Below are positions 57,801-63,879 of a DNA stretch of 64,000 nt, piece after piece. Below the pieces are notes generated by a model that was not told where the DNA came from, did not search any database, and saw nothing but the letters and a program-made list of their open reading frames with translations. Each line of letters begins with the position of its first letter. The stretch's first letter is position 1. The DNA is from Struthio camelus. Its lineage: Eukaryota > Chordata > Aves > Struthioniformes > Struthionidae. The stretch lies in NCBI RefSeq assembly GCF_040807025.1, contig NC_090964.1:8766214-8830213 (forward strand). The letters run 5' to 3'. A program made the translations under genes and the position numbers.

Positions 57801-58209
57801 AGCCGGCGTAAGTGCCCGGGGCTGGGCTGGGCCCCCAGGGGGGTGATTCGCCCCGTGCTGCACGGGGCCGGGGGGGCCGGGGCACCCTGGGATGGGGCGG
57901 AGGAGGGTGGCTCCCACCCCGGGGTCTGGGTGATGGGTGCTGGATGCTGGGCAGGAGGGAGCCGCGCATGCCCCAGCCCCTTGCTGCAGCCCCCCCCTTT
58001 TCGCCCCGTAGGAAGCGGCCGGCCCCGAGGAGCAGCAGCAGCCGCCGCCGGCAGCACCGCCGCCGAAGCCGTGGAGCACGTTCAAGGCGATGACGCTGGG
58101 CTCGCTGCCCAGCGCCCGGCGGGACCGGCTGGAGCTGCGCCGCGCGGACTGGGAGAGCCCCGGCGTGAGCCTCGACGTGGCCGACGGGGACTTCCAGACG
58201 GAGGTGTGA
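30044..58209 (+). CDS. ADGRB2: ADGRB2 (BAI2), adhesion GPCR B2, 31 coding exons, 1547 aa predicted
   Basis: Plasma-membrane adhesion GPCR of the brain-specific angiogenesis inhibitor family. Joining the 31 exons listed separately gives 4644 coding bases with consistent phases at all 30 junctions. Approximate domains: signal peptide 1-21; cysteine-rich N-terminal domain to 260 with an acidic Glu tract near 110-125; four thrombospondin repeats 289-508; hormone-receptor motif 510-578; GAIN with GPS to 868; seven helices about 880-1150; cytoplasmic tail with PDZ ligand QTEV at 1544-1547. Four rather than five thrombospondin repeats, plus close similarity to remembered human ADGRB2 along the whole length (N-terminal [11 protein letters not shown], helix 3 [20 protein letters not shown]), exclude ADGRB1 and argue against ADGRB3. 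Odd points: Gln instead of His at the GPS, no counterpart of a Gly/Pro-rich stretch I recall before the GPS in human, and an unusual Q/P-rich segment in the last exon. Gene identity is nearly certain; a few boundaries (exons 23 and 26) are less so. Confidence 0.96.
30926..37222. repeat. 41-bp minisatellite, about 150 copies, in ADGRB2 coding intron 1
   Basis: Unit TGCAGAGAGGCGCGCGGGGA followed by GGAAGCGGGTCGGGCGGAGGG (41 bases). Copies differ mainly at three points: GGTCGGGCGGAGG versus GGTCGGGTGCAGG, a final GG versus GA before TGCAG, and AAGCGGG versus AAGTGGG. Some units carry one extra G or A (42 bases). Edge units are the most diverged. Starts about 100 bases after the exon 1 donor and fills roughly 65% of the 9.6-kb intron. 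Neither strand of the unit has a stop codon in any frame, and 41 is not a multiple of 3, so all six frames read open for kilobases with the same 41-residue period; these are not genes. About six CpG per unit. Confidence 0.97.
37223..40433. other. remainder of coding intron 1
   Basis: AT-rich islands at about 37550-37740 and 38050-38260 (TATATATATAATTTTAG, then a C run), the CTGCAG minisatellite at 39.1-39.5 kb, and GC-rich sequence before the exon 2 acceptor. No exon or RNA gene recognised. Confidence 0.5.
39136..39468. repeat. 15-18-bp CTGCAGCCCC minisatellite
   Basis: TCCTGCAGCCCCATGGCG-type units (18 bases, some 15) repeated about 18 times. PstI-type CTGCAG in nearly every unit. Lies in coding intron 1, downstream of the 41-bp array. 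Confidence 0.9.
40434..40517 (+). CDS. ADGRB2: ADGRB2 coding exon 2: linker before the thrombospondin repeats
   Basis: 84 bases, phase 1 to phase 1, between CTTGCAG and GTAGGG. It encodes a linker containing [14 protein letters not shown], which matches the segment just before the first thrombospondin repeat in ADGRB2 as I recall it. Residues about 261-288. Being symmetrical it could be skipped without a frameshift. Confidence 0.93.
40518..41617. other. coding intron 2
   Basis: Holds an A14 run (40787-40800) followed by CATTAATTG, and an AT-rich block 41270-41370 (TTTTTAATTTAAACTG). No exon seen. Confidence 0.5.
41618..41782 (+). CDS. ADGRB2: ADGRB2 coding exon 3: thrombospondin type-1 repeat 1
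   Basis: 165 bases, phase 1/1, one complete repeat (residues about 289-343). The W-x-x-W C-mannosylation motif is [15 protein letters not shown] fits the CxxTCxxG O-fucosylation consensus. Sequon NNT lies near the end. Donor GTACCG. Confidence 0.96.
43096..43260 (+). CDS. ADGRB2: ADGRB2 coding exon 4: thrombospondin type-1 repeat 2
   Basis: 165 bases, phase 1/1, acceptor GTTGCAG, donor GTTAGT. Residues about 344-398. Contains [10 protein letters not shown] and CSVTCGRG, then [15 protein letters not shown], matching the second repeat of ADGRB2. Confidence 0.96.
44050..44465. repeat. about 31-bp minisatellite in the intron before TSR3
   Basis: Diverged units of the form GGGAGCGGTGCCAGGGGCTC then ACACCGTTGCA, about 13 copies, between coding exons 4 and 5. 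Confidence 0.88.
44778..44942 (+). CDS. ADGRB2: ADGRB2 coding exon 5: thrombospondin type-1 repeat 3
   Basis: 165 bases, phase 1/1, acceptor CCCGCAG, donor GTAAGG. Residues about 399-453. [10 protein letters not shown] and CSVTCSNG are present; the NGT of the latter motif is also an N-glycosylation sequon. Confidence 0.96.
45030..45310. repeat. short GCAGGGCAC minisatellite in the intron after TSR3
   Basis: Irregular 18-24-base units built from GGTGCAGGGCACAGCGGCAC, about 13 copies. Begins about 90 bases after the exon 5 donor. Confidence 0.85.
46448..46612 (+). CDS. ADGRB2: ADGRB2 coding exon 6: thrombospondin type-1 repeat 4
   Basis: 165 bases, phase 1/1. Residues about 454-508. [20 protein letters not shown] is the diagnostic stretch; the C-terminal part holds [12 protein letters not shown]. 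Fourth and last repeat, followed after only 87 bases by the hormone-receptor-motif exon. Confidence 0.96.
46700..46801 (+). CDS. ADGRB2: ADGRB2 coding exon 7: hormone-receptor motif, first part
   Basis: 102 bases, phase 1/1, encoding [17 protein letters not shown] and [13 protein letters not shown] (residues about 509-542). Cys and Trp spacing fits the HRM domain that precedes GAIN in this family. Acceptor CCCCGCAG, donor GTGAGG. Confidence 0.95.
46924..47030 (+). CDS. ADGRB2: ADGRB2 coding exon 8: hormone-receptor motif, second part
   Basis: 107 bases ending in phase 0 before GTAGGT. Encodes [20 protein letters not shown] and a following C-x-x-HEYRYL segment (to residue 578), the end of the HRM domain and its junction with GAIN. 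Confidence 0.95.
47510..47704 (+). CDS. ADGRB2: ADGRB2 coding exon 9: GAIN subdomain A
   Basis: 195 bases, phase 0/0, acceptor CTTGCAAG, donor GTAGCC. Encodes [19 protein letters not shown] and [20 protein letters not shown], with an NVT sequon (residues 579-643). A competing acceptor lies 109 bases upstream at 47400. Confidence 0.94.
47805..47873 (+). CDS. ADGRB2: ADGRB2 coding exon 10: GAIN subdomain A
   Basis: 69 bases, phase 0/0: [20 protein letters not shown], then AQQ (residues 644-666). Acceptor TTCCGCAG, donor GTGAGC. Confidence 0.94.
47961..48069 (+). CDS. ADGRB2: ADGRB2 coding exon 11: GAIN
   Basis: 109 bases, phase 0 to 1: [20 protein letters not shown] through LIVTDNL (residues 667-702). 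Acceptor GCCCACAG, donor GTGAGC. Confidence 0.94.
48154..48300 (+). CDS. ADGRB2: ADGRB2 coding exon 12: GAIN subdomain B
   Basis: 147 bases, phase 1/1: [19 protein letters not shown] through [10 protein letters not shown] (residues about 703-751). A VNTR begins about 35 bases after its GTAAGG donor. Confidence 0.95.
48336..48935. repeat. 82-bp minisatellite in the intron after exon 12
   Basis: Unit of about 82 bases starting GAGCATGCACAGATGGGAGC and containing GTGTGTGCACGTGTGTGAGC. The last copies are shortened to about 54 bases by loss of the GTGAGCGTGCACAGG part. Fills most of the 721-base intron between coding exons 12 and 13 and starts 35 bases after the donor. Confidence 0.93.
49022..49097 (+). 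CDS. ADGRB2: ADGRB2 coding exon 13: GAIN subdomain B
   Basis: 76 bases, phase 1 to 2: [20 protein letters not shown] then ILPPPK (residues about 752-777). The Gly/Pro-rich stretch that I recall between SLSS and DESS in human ADGRB2 is absent here. Acceptor CTCTGCAG, donor GTGAGT. Confidence 0.94.
49263..49365 (+). CDS. ADGRB2: ADGRB2 coding exon 14: GAIN subdomain B
   Basis: 103 bases, phase 2 to 0: [19 protein letters not shown] then [11 protein letters not shown] (to residue 811). Beta-strand-rich GAIN-B segment. Acceptor CCTGCAG, donor GTGAGT. Confidence 0.93.
49532..49575 (+). CDS. ADGRB2: ADGRB2 coding exon 15: start of GPS region
   Basis: 44 bases, phase 0 to 2: [14 protein letters not shown] (residues 812-825). 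The Cys-x-x-Trp-Asp-Tyr pattern is the first half of the GPS motif. The first residues complete an NGT sequon with the last Asn of exon 14. Confidence 0.93.
49576..50985. other. intron between exons 15 and 16 (splits the GPS region)
   Basis: 1410 bases. An AT-richer stretch at 49660-49750 (CGCAATTTATTAGCG) and generic GC-rich sequence. The acceptor is preceded by a good pyrimidine tract (TTGCTCTCTCCCTCGCTCT). No exon seen. Confidence 0.5.
50986..51112 (+). CDS. ADGRB2: ADGRB2 coding exon 16: GPS cleavage site and tethered agonist
   Basis: 127 bases, phase 2 to 0 (residues 826-868). Contains [12 protein letters not shown] and then [19 protein letters not shown]. The expected cleavage lies between L855 and S856, leaving S-T-F-A-V-L as the Stachel agonist. 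Residue 854 is Gln (CAG at 51069-51071) where the GPS consensus, and human ADGRB2 as I recall it, has His. Acceptor AATCAG, donor GTAGGG. Confidence 0.95.
51801..51904 (+). CDS. ADGRB2: ADGRB2 coding exon 17: transmembrane helix 1
   Basis: 104 bases, phase 0 to 2. Encodes a short linker (AMDPSGTPS) and the hydrophobic helix [20 protein letters not shown] (from about residue 877). Acceptor CCCCCAG, donor GTGACA. Confidence 0.95.
52241..52343 (+). CDS. ADGRB2: ADGRB2 coding exon 18: intracellular loop 1 and helix 2
   Basis: 103 bases, phase 2 to 0. [20 protein letters not shown] then [14 protein letters not shown] (residues 903-937), the typical adhesion-GPCR ICL1/TM2. Acceptor CCCGCAG, donor GTGAGA. 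Confidence 0.96.
53123..53273 (+). CDS. ADGRB2: ADGRB2 coding exon 19: helix 3 and intracellular loop 2
   Basis: 151 bases, phase 0 to 1 (residues 938-987). C940 at the top of helix 3 is the conserved disulfide cysteine. [20 protein letters not shown] is helix 3; the basic loop [16 protein letters not shown] is ICL2. Donor GTAAGG. Confidence 0.96.
53397..53466 (+). CDS. ADGRB2: ADGRB2 coding exon 20: helix 4
   Basis: 70 bases, phase 1 to 2: [20 protein letters not shown] (residues 988-1010). Acceptor CTCCAG, donor GTACGT. Confidence 0.95.
53615..53681 (+). CDS. ADGRB2: ADGRB2 coding exon 21: extracellular loop 2 and start of helix 5
   Basis: 67 bases, phase 2 to 0: [20 protein letters not shown] then IVL (residues 1011-1033). 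C1012 pairs with C940 in the family fold, and the C-W pair of ECL2 is conserved. Donor GTAGGT. Confidence 0.95.
53816..53901 (+). CDS. ADGRB2: ADGRB2 coding exon 22: helix 5 end and start of intracellular loop 3
   Basis: 86 bases, phase 0 to 2: [20 protein letters not shown] then DKSKKQRAG (residues 1034-1062). Donor GTAAGT. Its phase equals that of exon 24, so exon 23 is a frame-preserving cassette. Confidence 0.95.
54292..54372. repeat. CT-rich tract and (TCCA)n(TCCG)n microsatellite
   Basis: CTCTCTCTCTCTTTCTCTTTTTCTC, then tandem TCCA and TCCG tetramers. Lies inside the AG-free region upstream of cassette exon 23 and probably acts as its extended pyrimidine tract; a PTB-family binding site is a reasonable inference. 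Confidence 0.9.
54461..54559 (+). CDS. ADGRB2: ADGRB2 coding exon 23: intracellular loop 3 cassette
   Basis: 99 bases, phase 2/2, so inclusion or skipping keeps the frame. Encodes [19 protein letters not shown] and [14 protein letters not shown]; the SLL(L)-C-xx-C core and the NAM end match the ICL3 insert of mammalian ADGRB2. The 3' splice site CGCCTAG has poor local pyrimidines, but it is the first AG after an AG-free stretch of about 210 bases that begins with a perfect CTAAC branch point and a long CU tract. Donor GTTAGT. Confidence 0.85.
54560..55334. other. intron between cassette exon 23 and the helix 6-7 exon
   Basis: GC-rich at its 5' end, with several ACGTCA/CACGTC-like words at 54730-54900 (GTCACGTCATC, GGCACGTCACG). 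No exon recognised. Confidence 0.45.
55335..55506 (+). CDS. ADGRB2: ADGRB2 coding exon 24: helices 6 and 7
   Basis: 172 bases, phase 2 to 0 (residues 1095-1152). [20 protein letters not shown] is helix 6; [20 protein letters not shown] is helix 7 with the family Q-G-F motif, then a basic FLRRE end. Acceptor TGCCCCAG, donor GTGGGA. Confidence 0.96.
55592..55687 (+). CDS. ADGRB2: ADGRB2 coding exon 25: proximal cytoplasmic tail
   Basis: 96 bases, phase 0/0: [20 protein letters not shown] then [12 protein letters not shown] (residues 1153-1184), matching ADGRB2 immediately after helix 7. Donor GTGAGG. Confidence 0.95.
55909..55948 (+). CDS. ADGRB2: ADGRB2 coding exon 26: short tail exon
   Basis: 40 bases, phase 0 to 1: [13 protein letters not shown] (residues 1185-1197). 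A tract of more than 60 pyrimidine-rich bases precedes the acceptor TTTTATAG. A second AG four bases downstream (55911-55912) would shift the frame, so the first is chosen. Donor GTGAGG. Confidence 0.92.
56042..56700 (+). CDS. ADGRB2: ADGRB2 coding exon 27: long cytoplasmic tail exon
   Basis: 659 bases, phase 1 to 0 (residues 1198-1417). Starts [20 protein letters not shown] and ends [20 protein letters not shown], both conserved ADGRB2 blocks. The middle contains DYMVLPRRT and [15 protein letters not shown], and a Gly-rich stretch ([13 protein letters not shown]). No folded domain recognised; serine and tyrosine content suggests a regulatory or scaffold-binding tail. Confidence 0.95.
56934..56969 (+). 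CDS. ADGRB2: ADGRB2 coding exon 28: 36-base exon
   Basis: 36 bases, phase 0/0: [12 protein letters not shown] (residues 1418-1429). Matches the basic and acidic block that follows GSLE in ADGRB2. Basic RKR motifs of the related ADGRB1 tail are implicated in ELMO binding, so a role in Rac signalling is possible but inferred. Acceptor CTGCCAG, donor GTAAGC. Confidence 0.93.
57117..57203 (+). CDS. candidate alternative last exon of ADGRB2 (28 codons and TGA)
   Basis: A strong acceptor (CACCTCTCCCCCAG, possible branch point in CCTTAATCAC) at 57116 opens directly in phase 0, the phase left by exon 28. It reads 28 codons, [20 protein letters not shown] then PAMKSSSS, before TGA at 57201. The sequence is AT-rich against GC-rich flanks. 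ATTAAA overlaps the stop (57203-57208), so a poly(A) site just downstream is conceivable. The product would end soon after DLDFE and lack the QTEV PDZ ligand. I do not recognise this peptide in known ADGRB2 isoforms; it could instead be a conserved non-coding splicing element. Confidence 0.4.
   Translation, partial: PWADLSKCDEIEAKLRGLLYPAMKSSSS
57507..57611 (+). CDS. ADGRB2: ADGRB2 coding exon 29: distal tail
   Basis: 105 bases, phase 0/0: [20 protein letters not shown] then [15 protein letters not shown] (residues 1430-1464). The helical, charged block shared by all three ADGRB receptors. Acceptor CCTGCAG, donor GTGAGG. Confidence 0.95.
57754..57807 (+). CDS. ADGRB2: ADGRB2 coding exon 30: distal tail
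   Basis: 54 bases, phase 0/0: [18 protein letters not shown] (residues 1465-1482). [11 protein letters not shown] is conserved with mammalian ADGRB2. Acceptor TCCCGCAG, donor GTAAGT. Confidence 0.94.
58012..58209 (+). CDS. ADGRB2: ADGRB2 coding exon 31: C-terminus with PDZ ligand
   Basis: 198 bases including TGA at 58207-58209 (residues 1483-1547). Begins with a Glu/Gln/Pro-rich stretch ([15 protein letters not shown]) unlike the mammalian sequence I recall, then [20 protein letters not shown], and ends GDFQTEV. QTEV is the class I PDZ-binding motif of the ADGRB family. Acceptor CCCCGTAG. Confidence 0.95.
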   Translation, partial: EAAGPEEQQQPPPAAPPPKPWSTFKAMTLGSLPSARRDRLELRRADWESPGVSLDVADGDFQTEV

Positions 58210-58700
58210 GCCCCCCGGGCGCCGGGCCCGCCTCCGCCGGCCGCTGCCGGCAGGACGATGCCCGACGCTGCGTTTTCTCCGTCCTCCTCCGCGGTCGGGA
58301 GTCCCCGGCCGCTCGCCCTCTCGCCGGGGGCTCGGCCCCGCGGGGCAGGGACCGCGCTCCCCGCCAGCCGCCTCCTCCCGCCGCGCGGCTCCCCGTGCCC
58401 CCCGTCCCTGCGGGGCGGCGGGGACCCGCGCACCCCCCCACGCTCGCGCACGCCTGCACGCGCTCTCGCCCGCGCGCGGGGCAGGACCGGCCGCGGAGGG
58501 AGTTGGATCGTCGTTCTTTTCTACCGGGATGTTTCTTCACGCAGTGCACCGTGTGCACGCGCCGCGCCGCACCGGGGGGGACCCCGGGGCCGGGCCGCCC
58601 TCGCCCCGGCCGTCCCCCTCCCGGCCCTCCCCACCGTCCCCACCCCACGGGGCAGGTGCTGTCGTTGTTGGAAATAAAAGTTCACTCTCTGTGGTGCCGT
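58210..58700 (+). other. ADGRB2: ADGRB2 3' untranslated region
   Basis: GC-rich sequence from the stop codon to the expected cleavage region after the AATAAA at 58673. No long open frame. Short for a neuronal receptor 3'UTR; later poly(A) signals at 60167 and 61892 could give longer forms. Confidence 0.75.
58673..58678 (+). terminator. ADGRB2: poly(A) signal AATAAA of ADGRB2
   Basis: Canonical hexamer in GTTGGAAATAAAAG, followed within 15-50 bases by GT-rich sequence (CTGTGGTGCC, GCGTGGTGCTTGGTG) typical of a downstream element. Confidence 0.85.
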
Positions 58701-61700
58701 GGGCCCGCGGCGTGGTGCTTGGTGTCCCACCGCCGCGCCGGGGCCCCGGCGCGCCCCAGCCCGGGGAGGAGGGTGGCCGTCGCCCGGCGGGGACCCAGGC
58801 CGGCTCTTGCAGGGTCCTGCTGGCCAGGGCTGGGCAAGCAGCATCCCTCTGCCTTGCGAACGAGCGTCGTGGTGCGGGAGCCAAAAGCAGTAAATTACGT
58901 GGTAATTAATCCATGAGCAAATTAGTAACTTCAGAGGCAATCACCATGCAGTGTGCAGAGGGGTGTAACGCTGCGGAGCACCCTCGCTGCCGCCCGCCGC
59001 AGAGCGTGGGGCCCTGGCCCGGGCTGTCCTCCGCCCAGCCACGGTCCTGTCCTGTCCCGTCCCGGCTGGGGGTTCGCGGGCAGCTCGAACCGTCCCGCTT
59101 GCTGAGCTCGGCGCCTTCCGCCGAGTGCCCAGGGAGGGGACGTGTCTTTGCAGCGCGGACACGCTCTGCAAAACCCGCGGGTGCGCAGGGAGCGCCCTCC
59201 GCGCTCGCCGTCCCACCGAGCCGGCAGGGCCGGAGCCGCCACGGCGTGGGGCCGGCGGGCGCCGTCTCTGCTGGCACCGCCGGGGATCTGCCGGGAAAAG
59301 GCTGCTGCCGGGCTTGGAGCAGTGACCTCCAGGTGCTGGGGCAGCTGCGCGCTCCCTTGCCCCGGCGGCAATTACTCCGGGGCCACGGGGACGCCACTGC
59401 GAGACGCGTGAAATTCATTACGGTCCCCTTTATCCTCTTTAAGCAAACCCGCCCGGGCAGCACGCGGCGGCTGCCAGCGGAGCTGACGACTCAATCGGCG
59501 CCGCCGGGATGGCCGAGCGCCCGCCGGGGGGTCCCCTGGCCCGCCCCGCTCCGGCAAAGGGCCGTGCAGTGGGAGATGCTCCCGTCAATCCCTCCTGGGA
59601 GCCAAAAAGGGCAAATCCCCTCCGGGAGGGTTTAACCCCTGTGCCGCCGGGCCGGGGGGGGCGCGGGAAGGGCTGGCTGGGAAACCGCCTCTGTGCATTT
59701 GGGGGTGACTTGTGCAGGGGGAGCTTTGCTCCCCGCCGCGGAGGGGGCGACGCCAGCCCCGCCGGGCGCCCTCCGCCCAGGACCGCGGCCGCCGGCTGCT
59801 GCCGTGCATCGCCGAGCGGGGGCTGCCGCCGGCGGCAGGCAAAGGCGGCGCGTCCTGGCCCGGCTGGAGGTGCTGCGGGAAGGCGAGGCGGCAGCTCGGC
59901 TCGCTCCTCGTTTTGCCGCCGCCGGCTCTCCCGGCAGGCGGCCGGGGAAACGGCCTTCGGGAGCCGCGTCGGGCGCTGGCGGCCCGGGGGGCACGCGCGG
60001 GGCTGCCGCGGCCGGGAAAGGGCAGCGCGTTTCGGGGGCGCTGGGCTGAGCGCGGGGAGCCGCGGAGGGGCCGCGAGCCTCGCGCCCGGAGGCCTGGGCT
60101 CGGCAGCGTGGCCATCCCATCCCGGCCCTGCCGTTCCCTTCCGGCTGCCCGGCTGCCTAGGCAGAAAATAAAGCTAAAAATCCCCGGTTTTCCCCGGCAG
60201 GGCAGCGGCCAGGGAAGGGCGGCCCGGGTTCGGGGTTGGGGGCTGCTCCGGAGCCGTGCTGGGATACGGAGGCAGGATGTGACCCCCCCCCGGATTGAGG
60301 AGGGGGGGGTGTCTCTCCGTGGCACCCCCCAGCCCGCCCCCGGGAGGCTGAAGTGCTCATTTCATGACTTGGCTCTTGCGGGCACCATCTGGTTTGAGTT
60401 TGGGGCACCGGGAGAAGCGAGCCAGGAGCTGCTGCGCGGCGGCGGGAGCGTGGAGGAGGCGAGGGAAGGGGCCAGATTTCCTCCCCCTTTCCAGCCTCCT
60501 AAAACAAGCCAGACCCCAGCTGTGAAAGGGGAGAGGGGGGTGCTGGGGGGGTGGGGTCCCGGGGGCCCTGCTCAGCCCGGGGGGGGCCGCAGGCACCTCC
60601 CACCCTGGTGTCTGCAGCCCCCCGGGCTGGAGCCAGCTCCGGTTGTGCAAGAGACGGAGCCGCGGCAGCGGGCGAGGAGAGCGGGGCCGGCTCCCCGCGC
60701 CGGGGGGGGCCGCGGGACAGCGTGCGGGGTGGGCGCCAGGGGCTGCGAGGGCTGCGCGGGCTCTGCCCCGGGCTCGGGCCCCCGGCCGCCCGGCCCCGCT
60801 CCCTCCCCGGAGATGCTCGCCAGCTCTCTCCGGCCGGCTGCTAAGTTTGCTGGTAAGAGCAGCGCTTGCTCCCGCGGGTGCTCGCCCAGCGGGTGCTGCT
60901 CGGGAGCCCTCCCTGCCGCCCCCACCCCGCGCTGCCCCTCGGACCCGGAGCCGGCTCAGCGTCCCCTCCTTTCCCTTGCAGCCACCAGAGGCAGCGTCAG
61001 GCTTTCCTGGGGCATCTGTTGGCAATTAGCAGCTTTTATTACTCATGGAGGCGCCGTATGCGGTGAGGGAGCGGAGCTGCCGGGGCCGCCGCGCCGGGGC
61101 GGGGGGAGCCGGGGCCCAGGGCGGCCGCCCTGCCGATTGCCCGGGGCTCGCAGCCCCGCAGCGAGCCGAGAGGGGCCGGGGGCTGCGCCCGCGGGGCAGC
61201 CGCCGCCTGGGAGCAGGGTGGGCAGCTCCGAAGCCCGTTGCCGTCTGCAGCCTCCGGCTGCGCCGGCTGCTGCACCACGACGGTGCGTTTCGGGGGGCGG
61301 AAGCCATAGAGGAAACGGTGACGTTGAGCAGCCCAGCACGGCGCAGCCGGGATGGAAAGTTCCCCTGCTTGGGTTTCCAATGGCTTCTCCTTTCGATCTT
61401 TGCCGAAGTATCGGCTCCAAAAAGAGGCAAAACTGCAGTTGTAACGCTGCTGAAACGAACCGTCTCCATCAACCTGGAAAGAATCGCCTTGGGCCGTCTC
61501 CTCCCCTGCAAATGTTGGAGGCTGGGAGCCTGTGCCCGGACTGCTGCGGAGGGAAACGCTGAAACGCCTGGACGCGTGCCACAGGAACTCCCTCCTGCCC
61601 GCGGGGCCCCGGCCCGCCGCCTCGCCCCTGGGGCAGCCCCCCGGCAGCGCCCCAGCGGCTCCGGGAGCGGCGAGCCGGCGGCCGCGGGAGCCCTGCAGAC

Positions 61701-62125
61701 CGCTGCCGGCGGCCGCGGCGGGTCGGGGGCGAGCCGTCTCGGCTCTGGAAATTGCAGGGCTCCGCTCGGCGTCGTGTTTCTTGGCAGCCGCCGCGGCTGT
61801 TTCTTGGAAGTTCAGCTCGCCTCGGTTTTTCCATGTCGGCTTGGTGGGCAGGGGCCGGGGGGGGCTCTCCCCGTCCTTGTTCCCCTGCTCTAATAAAGTG
61901 TCCCCTGAGCGATAGGTGCCCCCCCCGTGCTCCCCCTTCCCGCCATGATTCCCACCAGGGCTGAGTTTGAGGATCTGGGGAGCTGCCGGCCGTGTCGGCG
62001 CCAGCGAGAGGCCTGGCCCGGGAGGTGGGGATGAGGAGGGTGGCCTTCGTCCCCCTCGGGCCGGCGCCGCAGGCAGCCCCTGCTCCCTGCCCGCGCCGCC
62101 CGCGCATCCGTCTGGCGCTCACGCG
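58701..62125. other. downstream flank, no gene established
   Basis: Poly(A)-like hexamers on the + strand at 60167 (AGAAAATAAAGC) and 61892 (CTAATAAAGTGTCC, with a GT-rich follow-up). Long GC-driven open frames without a recognisable domain. A readthrough or non-coding transcript ending at 61.9 kb is possible but unsupported. Confidence 0.4.
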
Positions 62126-62480
62126 CGGCGTTTAGCATTGCCGGGCGGCCTCGAAGGAAGACCGGCGCGGGGTGAATAATTGGCGAATAAAAAGGAATTA
62201 TAAAAGTTTTGTTGTTTCATACCCACTTGCTTTAATTACCCTTAATTACTACAGTAGGCAACCAGCGAAAGAATTAAGTGCTCTGTCACCGCATCTCGGG
62301 GGCCGTCGGCGGAATAAATGGCAGAGTCGAACTGCACTTCAAAAGCGGCGCTCGCTTGGTTTGCCCGAGACAGCTTATTTACTGTGGGCTGAATAAATAT
62401 CAGTTGTTAATTAGAGCGCGTTTATTGAGATGCATGCGTCCCTAATACACATTTGTAAAGCTTCGGTGTAAATAGATTTG
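62126..62480. promoter_or_regulatory. AT-rich element downstream of ADGRB2
   Basis: The clearest AT-rich, non-repetitive block in the window: AATAATTGGCGAATAAAAAG, CTTTAATTACCCTTAATTAC, GAATAAATATCAG, GTTAATTAGAGCG and GTTTATTGAGATGCATGC within 350 bases. Dense homeodomain and GAATAAAT words. A candidate conserved enhancer; not coding on either strand. Confidence 0.45.
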
Positions 62481-63879
62481 TCATAATTTGAGCGGGAAGC
62501 AGATGAGCAGGGGCCTGCCTGCGCCGGGAGCTGCCTGCTCCCCGCGTCCGTCCCGTGCCCGGCGCGGGCTCCAGAGGGACGCGGACCGCCGTGCCCGGCG
62601 AGGCCCTTTTTGGCTCGGCGCGTTCCCGTTCAGCGCGGCCCTGCCCCTGGGCGGCCGCTGGAAAATCGCTCGGCTGCCGTGTCGGAGCGGCGACTGGGCC
62701 CTTTGCCTGACTCAGCCGGGCCGCCCGAGCCTGGACGTGGCGGCAGCGGGGGCCGCCTGCTCCCTCCCTCCCTCGCTCCCTCCCTCCCTCCCAGGCGCTT
62801 TTGCCGGTCGTTCGGGGCGGATCTCGCCCTCTCTCTGTTCCTGTTCCAGCCCCGGCAGGAAAACCCTTTGGAAGGGGGAAGAGGGTGAGCGCCAGCAGCG
62901 GTGCCTCCGTCTCCGCCTGGGCACCGAAGCCGGGGAGCGGCGCAGGCAAGGGCGTCCCTGGAGACGGGGGCCAGGGGCCGGGCTCCGCGGCTCCCCCAGA
63001 GCGGCGTGGGCCGCTGGGCTGCCCCGGCCCGGCTCCGGGCACGCGTCCGCGTGCTCCCTGCCGGGGCCCAGGCGGGAGCCAGCGGGGCGGCCTCGGCGGC
63101 TGGCGTGCCGCCGGCGGCGCGGAGCCGGTGCGAGCCGGGGTCGGTGCCAGGCGTGCCGCGAGGGCCGCGCCGGCGCGGCCGAGCTGGCAGGGCCACGGTG
63201 CTGATGGAGAGGTGACTTTTTAGCTCTGGAAAGTTGGCGGCTTGGCTGCTGGGGGTGAGGGGGAGCCCCGGCGGGCCGAGGGGGGCGTTCGTGTCGCTGG
63301 GAGCGCTGCCGGCAGCAGAGGCTGGAGCGTCCCCGAGCCACCGGGCACCCCGGGGACTCCCCGTCACCGCTGCGGCGCGGCAGGCGCTGGCGCCCCGATG
63401 CCGCTGGGCTCGTCCGGGGCTGCCCCCGTCTCAGCCGGGCACCGGGGGCACCCGAGGTCGGAGGATTCGCCCAGGCCTGGCAGGAACCCAGGCATCCTGG
63501 AAGCGGCGGGAGCATCCCAGCCCCGGGATACCCCCCCTCTCCCGAGTGCGAGCTACCTGGGCAGCACCTGGTCCCTGTCCCCTCTGTGCCTCAGTGTCCC
63601 CAGGGAGGAGGGAGGGCTGGTCCTGGGGGGCCCCACAGAGCGTGGGGACGGGGTGACCCGCTTGCCCCTTGCATGGGGACAGAGCGGGGGACAGGGGTCA
63701 CCCCCAGCACGGAGACCGGGGCTGCGGGGTGCACCCCAGGGGATCCCCTCCTCCAGGCGGGGGTGGCGGGTCCCAGTCCCCCCCGGAGCGGGGCGGGGGG
63801 AAGGAGGAAAGGAAGGGCCGGGAGTTGCCGGTTCGAGTCCCCCCCCCCCCGCCCCATCCCGGTCCAAGGAAGGGAGGAA
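62481..63879. other. GC-rich downstream sequence, no gene
   Basis: Only composition-driven open frames and a (CTCC)n tract. A GGTTCGAGTCC near 63831 resembles a tRNA B box but has no partner A box. Confidence 0.45.
62757..62792. repeat. (CTCC)n microsatellite
   Basis: CTCCCTCCCTCCCTCGCTCC-type tetramers downstream of ADGRB2; no other feature attached. Confidence 0.9.

Noticed and set aside
63820..63850. GGTTCGAGTCC resembling a tRNA B box
   Set aside because: No A box at the required distance upstream and no cloverleaf-forming arms in the surrounding G- and C-rich sequence.
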